A DNA stretch of 64,000 bases, from assembly GCF_005281475.1 (NCBI RefSeq), contig NZ_CP040106.1:1555501-1619500 (forward strand), in the 5' to 3' direction. The DNA comes from Echinicola rosea (lineage in GTDB: Bacteria; Bacteroidota; Bacteroidia; Cytophagales; Cyclobacteriaceae). Below, one piece after another: positions 60,705-64,000 of this stretch (the first letter of the stretch is position 1; each line of letters opens with the position of its first letter). The notes under the pieces are model-generated. The model ran no database searches. It had not been told where the DNA came from and worked only from the letters and a program-made list of their open reading frames with translations. Position numbers and translations under genes: made by a program.

Positions 60705-62114
60705 CTACCCTTTCATGATCCATTTCATAAAGGCCTTGATGATACCGGAGGTTTTTAGCCCATATGGTGGATAGAGTAATTTGGGCAGGGTATGTCCAGT
60801 CCGTTGTTTCAAAACTGATTTTACATTGCTAAATGCCATGAATCCGGCATGTCCGTGTGACCGGCCCATTCCGCTGGCACCGATGCCACCAAAGGGCAAT
60901 TCAGAATGAAGAAATTGGATCGCACAGTCATTGACCACCAATGCTCCACTGCTGGTGTTTTTTCTGAGTTTTTCCGTAACCATGTCTTCTGTGGTGAAAA
61001 GATAGACGGCAAGTGGTTTGGGCTTTAGCCGAATCAGTTGGATGACATCATCTAACTGGTGATAAGTGATGACAGGCAAGATCGGGCCAAAAATTTCTTC
61101 TTTCATCAGGGTCATTTCTTCAGATACCTGGCTCACGACGGTAGGTTCCATGAATTGGTTGTCAAGGGAGCTTTTACCGCCAAATTCCACATGTGCACCC
61201 TTTGTCTGGGCATCATTAAGTAGGTTTTGGAGCCTGAGGATGTGTTGGGCATTGATGGCCCTGCCATAGTCAGCACTTCGGTCAAAGCCTTTTCCATTGG
61301 CGTTGTACATCCCGTTCACTTGGTGTTTGAGCGCTTCTATGAAGTCATCTTTTTGGGACTCATGTACAAAAAGGTAATCGGGAGCGATACAGGTCTGTCC
61401 GCTATTTATAAATCTGCCAATGGCGATTTTCTTGGCAGCATCCTGCAAGTCAAACCCTTGATCAATGATCACTGGCGACTTCCCGCCCAATTCCAAGGTG
61501 ACACTGGCCAGGTTTTTAGCGGCGGATTTCATGACGATTTTTCCTACATCGGTACTTCCGGTGAAGAAAATATGATCAAAAGGCTGTTCGAGAAGTTCTT
61601 TGGTGACGGGAATTCCCCCTTCAAAAATCGCGACATCTTCCACTGCAAATAGTTCTGTGACCATTCTTCTGAGAAGGGCGGCAGTGTGCGGGCTATGCTC
61701 TGAGGGCTTTAGGCAGGCGCTACACCCCGCCGAAATGGCAGAGACCAAAGGTGCTACGGTAAGGTTAAAGGGGTAATTCCACGGTGAAATAATCAGTGCA
61801 GCACCTTTTGGTTCAGCTTGGATGTAGGCTTGGGTGCCCAGCATGTGGATGGGCTGTTTTACTTTTACCGGAGCAGTCCATTTGGCCAGGTTTTTTAGCG
61901 CAGCATTGATTTCCATCACCACAAAGCTGGTTTCAGTGACGGCTACTTCGGCAGCGGGTTTATGGAGGTCAGCATAGAGTGCTTTCTCTATTTCCTTTTG
62001 ATTGGATCTGATCCATTCTTTCAGCTGTTCCAGTTTTTTGGTTCTGGCAGAAAGTGCCGATTGTTGGTTTTTTATAGCTTTTTCCTTTTGGATATCAACA
62101 GTTTTTGGGATCAT
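60705..62114 (-). CDS. Aldehyde dehydrogenase (class 3-like)
   Basis: NAD(P)-dependent oxidation of aldehydes to acids. The 469-residue protein has the catalytic Cys242 (SGQTCIAPDYLFV), general base Glu208 (VTLELGGKSPVII) and the Rossmann-region FTGSTDVGKIVMKSAAK. It is shorter than classical ALDHs and has a C-terminal hydrophobic tail (GIIKAFMKWIMKG), as in class 3/fatty aldehyde enzymes that bind membranes. A likely role is detoxifying or recycling medium/long-chain aldehydes; this is inference. Single-gene unit. Confidence 0.92.
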   Translation of the reverse strand: MIPKTVDIQKEKAIKNQQSALSARTKKLEQLKEWIRSNQKEIEKALYADLHKPAAEVAVTETSFVVMEINAALKNLAKWTAPVKVKQPIHMLGTQAYIQAEPKGAALIISPWNYPFNLTVAPLVSAISAGCSACLKPSEHSPHTAALLRRMVTELFAVEDVAIFEGGIPVTKELLEQPFDHIFFTGSTDVGKIVMKSAAKNLASVTLELGGKSPVIIDQGFDLQDAAKKIAIGRFINSGQTCIAPDYLFVHESQKDDFIEALKHQVNGMYNANGKGFDRSADYGRAINAQHILRLQNLLNDAQTKGAHVEFGGKSSLDNQFMEPTVVSQVSEEMTLMKEEIFGPILPVITYHQLDDVIQLIRLKPKPLAVYLFTTEDMVTEKLRKNTSSGALVVNDCAIQFLHSELPFGGIGASGMGRSHGHAGFMAFSNVKSVLKQRTGHTLPKLLYPPYGLKTSGIIKAFMKWIMKG

Positions 62115-62480
62115 GGGATCAGATTTCTTGTTTGAATTTCAGCCCTTTAGGTACTGTTGTACAAGATATAAAATAAACTCCAAACAGATAATATCGTGAG
62201 GGATGATTGTGAAAAAATCAAATTTTATAAATTTTTAATTATATTTTTAAATACATTAAAATTATTTTTGTTTATATAAAAATGTATTTCAATTAAAAAT
62301 AAATGCTGTTTGTTTTGTTAGGTATTGTAATTAATTGCATATTTACATCAAATAAATGTATTTGAAATGCAGTAAACAATGGTGATTGTGTTTTGGCTAT
62401 GTTTGTGACAGGAGGTTCCTCTTTTACTACATTTTTGAACCTGACAATTTTAAAAGAACTACGATAAACTCTACTTATTT
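62115..62480. other. AT-rich intergenic region between divergent genes
   Basis: No gene is visible. TATGTTTG at 62398-62405 matches the -7 consensus in plus orientation and may serve the repeat protein at 62481, without a clear -33 partner. Several short A/T palindromes (around 62225-62310) are present. Confidence 0.45.
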
Positions 62481-64000
62481 ATGAAAGCACTTTTATCCAG
62501 CTTTTTGTTTTGGGCTGCATGCTGCTTTGCTCATGTGGCTGTTGGATTTGGTCATGACCCCGTGGAAGGCCCCAGGAATCCATTTGGGGAAGACGTCCAT
62601 CTCCTTTTAGAAAAGACGGGGCATTATGAAGATAGTAATGAGGATGGAGAATTTAGTGCTGGCGACACGGTTTTTTATTCTTTTTTGATTAAGAACGTCT
62701 GTACTGGCACGATAGATCAGATCAGTGTGCAAGATCCTTTGGCCACCGTCGAAGGAGAGCCGATTACCTTGTCGCCTGGAGAAGAAAACGGAACGGCTTT
62801 CTCCGCTTATCATGTGCTTTCCCAAGAAGATGTGGATGCAGGAGAATTTAAGAATAAAGCTACCGTTTCCGGAAAATTGCCTTCAGGAGAAGTGACGACG
62901 GCAGAAGATGAGGATATTCAGGATATTTATGTGAAAGGCTCCATCAAGCTGGAAAAAACGGGGACCTATGAAGATACCAATGGAGACGGTGTGCCCAATG
63001 TCGGCGACCATGTCCATTATTCATTTGTGGTAAAAAACAGCTGTCATGCCACTTTATACGATGTGGTAGTAGTGGATCCGCTAGTGGAGGTAAGCGGAGG
63101 CCCGGTCATGTTGGCTCCGGGAGAAAAGGACAGGACGACCTTTACAGGGACGTATGCGCTTACACAGACCGATATTGATGCGGGCACCCTGGTAAATACT
63201 GCTACTGCGACGGGAAGAAATTCCCACGGGGAAGTCATCTTGGATAAAGATGAGGATACACAGTTTTTTGAGGTCAGTGGTGCTGTCAAGTTAAAGAAAG
63301 TAGGTGAATACCAAGATAGCAATGGTGATGGATATGCCAGCCCAGGGGATCAAATCCTGTACACTTTTGAAGTGAAAAACAGCTGTCATGTTACCCTAAA
63401 AAATGTCCACATTGTGGATCCCTTGGTAGCGGTTTCTGGTGGCCCGATTACCTTGGCTCCGGGGGAAAAGGATAAGACTACTTTTAAGGCTATTTACACC
63501 ATTACCCAGGAAGATGTGGATCGTGGCAAAGTGGTGAACGAAGCCACAGCGACAGGGGAAAATCCACAAGGAGAGCCGATTACTGACTGCGATACCTATA
63601 CCGTACTTTTGGAAGGGCCTGATCAGACCGTTATGTTTGAGCTGACCAAAACCGTGGATGTCACCCAAGCGGTACTGGGGCAGCAATTGACCTATACCAT
63701 ATCCATTACGAATACTAGCCAAATAGAGGTTAAGGACATCACGGTCACTGATCACTTGCCGGGAGAATTGACCTTGATATCTTCTTCACTGGAGCAGGAA
63801 GTGGGCGGTGGCTGGAGCATTGCGTCTATGGAGCCTGACGAACAATTGGTGATTGAAATAGTCGTAATGGCTACCCAAGTAGGAGAAGCTGTCAATGTCG
63901 TCGAATTGACTGTTGGGGATTGCAGGGTCGAGGCTGAGGCTGAGGCAGTAATCATCACGGACAGAAATGTGGACATGGTCATTTCCAAAACATCTGAAGC
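62481..64000 (+). CDS. Large DUF7507/DUF11 repeat surface protein, truncated by window edge
   Basis: The frame opens at ATG 62481 and runs past the window end (506 residues visible). A signal peptide (about 1-20) is followed by tandem beta-sandwich repeats of about 110-118 residues: starts near residues 41, 155, 270, 388 and 499. The first three begin LxLEKTG/VGxYxDxNxDG (an EF-hand-like Asp-rich turn) and contain YSFxVKNSC; the fourth is the DUF11 type (ELTKTVDVTQAVLGQQLTYTISITN). Such proteins form long surface fibres or adhesins, usually T9SS-exported in this phylum. The C-terminal sorting domain, if any, is outside the window. Confidence 0.9.
   Translation, partial: MKALLSSFLFWAACCFAHVAVGFGHDPVEGPRNPFGEDVHLLLEKTGHYEDSNEDGEFSAGDTVFYSFLIKNVCTGTIDQISVQDPLATVEGEPITLSPGEENGTAFSAYHVLSQEDVDAGEFKNKATVSGKLPSGEVTTAEDEDIQDIYVKGSIKLEKTGTYEDTNGDGVPNVGDHVHYSFVVKNSCHATLYDVVVVDPLVEVSGGPVMLAPGEKDRTTFTGTYALTQTDIDAGTLVNTATATGRNSHGEVILDKDEDTQFFEVSGAVKLKKVGEYQDSNGDGYASPGDQILYTFEVKNSCHVTLKNVHIVDPLVAVSGGPITLAPGEKDKTTFKAIYTITQEDVDRGKVVNEATATGENPQGEPITDCDTYTVLLEGPDQTVMFELTKTVDVTQAVLGQQLTYTISITNTSQIEVKDITVTDHLPGELTLISSSLEQEVGGGWSIASMEPDEQLVIEIVVMATQVGEAVNVVELTVGDCRVEAEAEAVIITDRNVDMVISKTSE

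Overview
The window looks like chromosomal DNA of a pigmented, aerobic member of the Bacteroidota, most likely order Cytophagales, family Cyclobacteriaceae (Echinicola, Algoriphagus or Cyclobacterium-like). The reasons are Bacteroidota-type promoters (TTG...TAnnTTTG), a type IX secretion (T9SS) sorting domain on a giant exported protein, a MurF-alanine racemase fusion, SCG/SCS-type lipoprotein boxes, DUF4382/DUF6702/DUF3365/DUF7507 proteins, and a carotenoid operon headed by a sigma factor. The genus is an inference from gene content. I saw no rRNA, tRNA, CRISPR array or intact transposase gene.

Layout. 0-4 kb: a truncated GNAT acetyltransferase, prfA, a heme-type DUF3365 lipoprotein and a thiamine-pyrophosphokinase-like protein. 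4.2-7.5 kb: a kynurenine-pathway cluster (3-hydroxyanthranilate dioxygenase, kynureninase, kynurenine monooxygenase) leading to quinolinate. 7.8-11.2 kb: DoxX, a sugar nucleotidyltransferase, and the nitrogen pair PII-Amt behind a textbook promoter. 11.2-12.4 kb is gene-poor and full of decayed palindromes. 12.4-19.2 kb: DUF4382 lipoprotein, chromate transporter with a 2OG-Fe(II) oxygenase, a lipoprotein, recO-tdk, a ferredoxin and an unknown protein. 19.3-26.2 kb: a sulfatase and the rod-shape operon mreB-mreC-mreD-pbp2-rodA. 26.7-31.2 kb: purH, purN, a UbiA-type prenyltransferase and galE. 31.5-34.6 kb: acyl-CoA dehydrogenase, ApbE and a ZIP transporter.

34.6-35.6 kb holds nested repeats: a palindromic MITE-like element sitting inside an older dispersed repeat. 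35.6-40.8 kb is the pigment operon: ECF sigma factor, crtI, crtB, lycopene cyclase, ispH and a CrtW-type ketolase. Its promoter carries two tandem dyads of identical 9-14-9 geometry, 43 bp apart. 42.1-48.5 kb is a visibly AT-rich four-gene operon on the minus strand: a CotH-kinase/lamin-tail T9SS cargo, a DUF4956 membrane protein, an HlyD-type adaptor and a TolC-like outer-membrane channel. It has no ABC, RND or MFS pump and no VTC polyphosphate polymerase. This operon is the best candidate in the window for an undescribed envelope system. 48.9-55.5 kb: Wzi with a companion lipoprotein, a UDP-GlcNAc 2-epimerase, the MurF-Alr fusion and CsaA. 55.5-62.1 kb: a small exported protein, a second copy of the MITE-like element, the M1 peptidase/HupE/DUF6702 cluster and an aldehyde dehydrogenase. 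From 62.5 kb a DUF7507/DUF11 repeat adhesin runs off the end.

How the genes work together: precursor supply (ispH) is transcribed with carotenoid synthesis; the shape genes form one overlapping unit; PII sits directly before its usual partner Amt; kynurenine enzymes feed NAD precursor synthesis or tryptophan catabolism. Several families of intergenic palindromes recur across the window and show that non-coding repeats are a major part of this genome.
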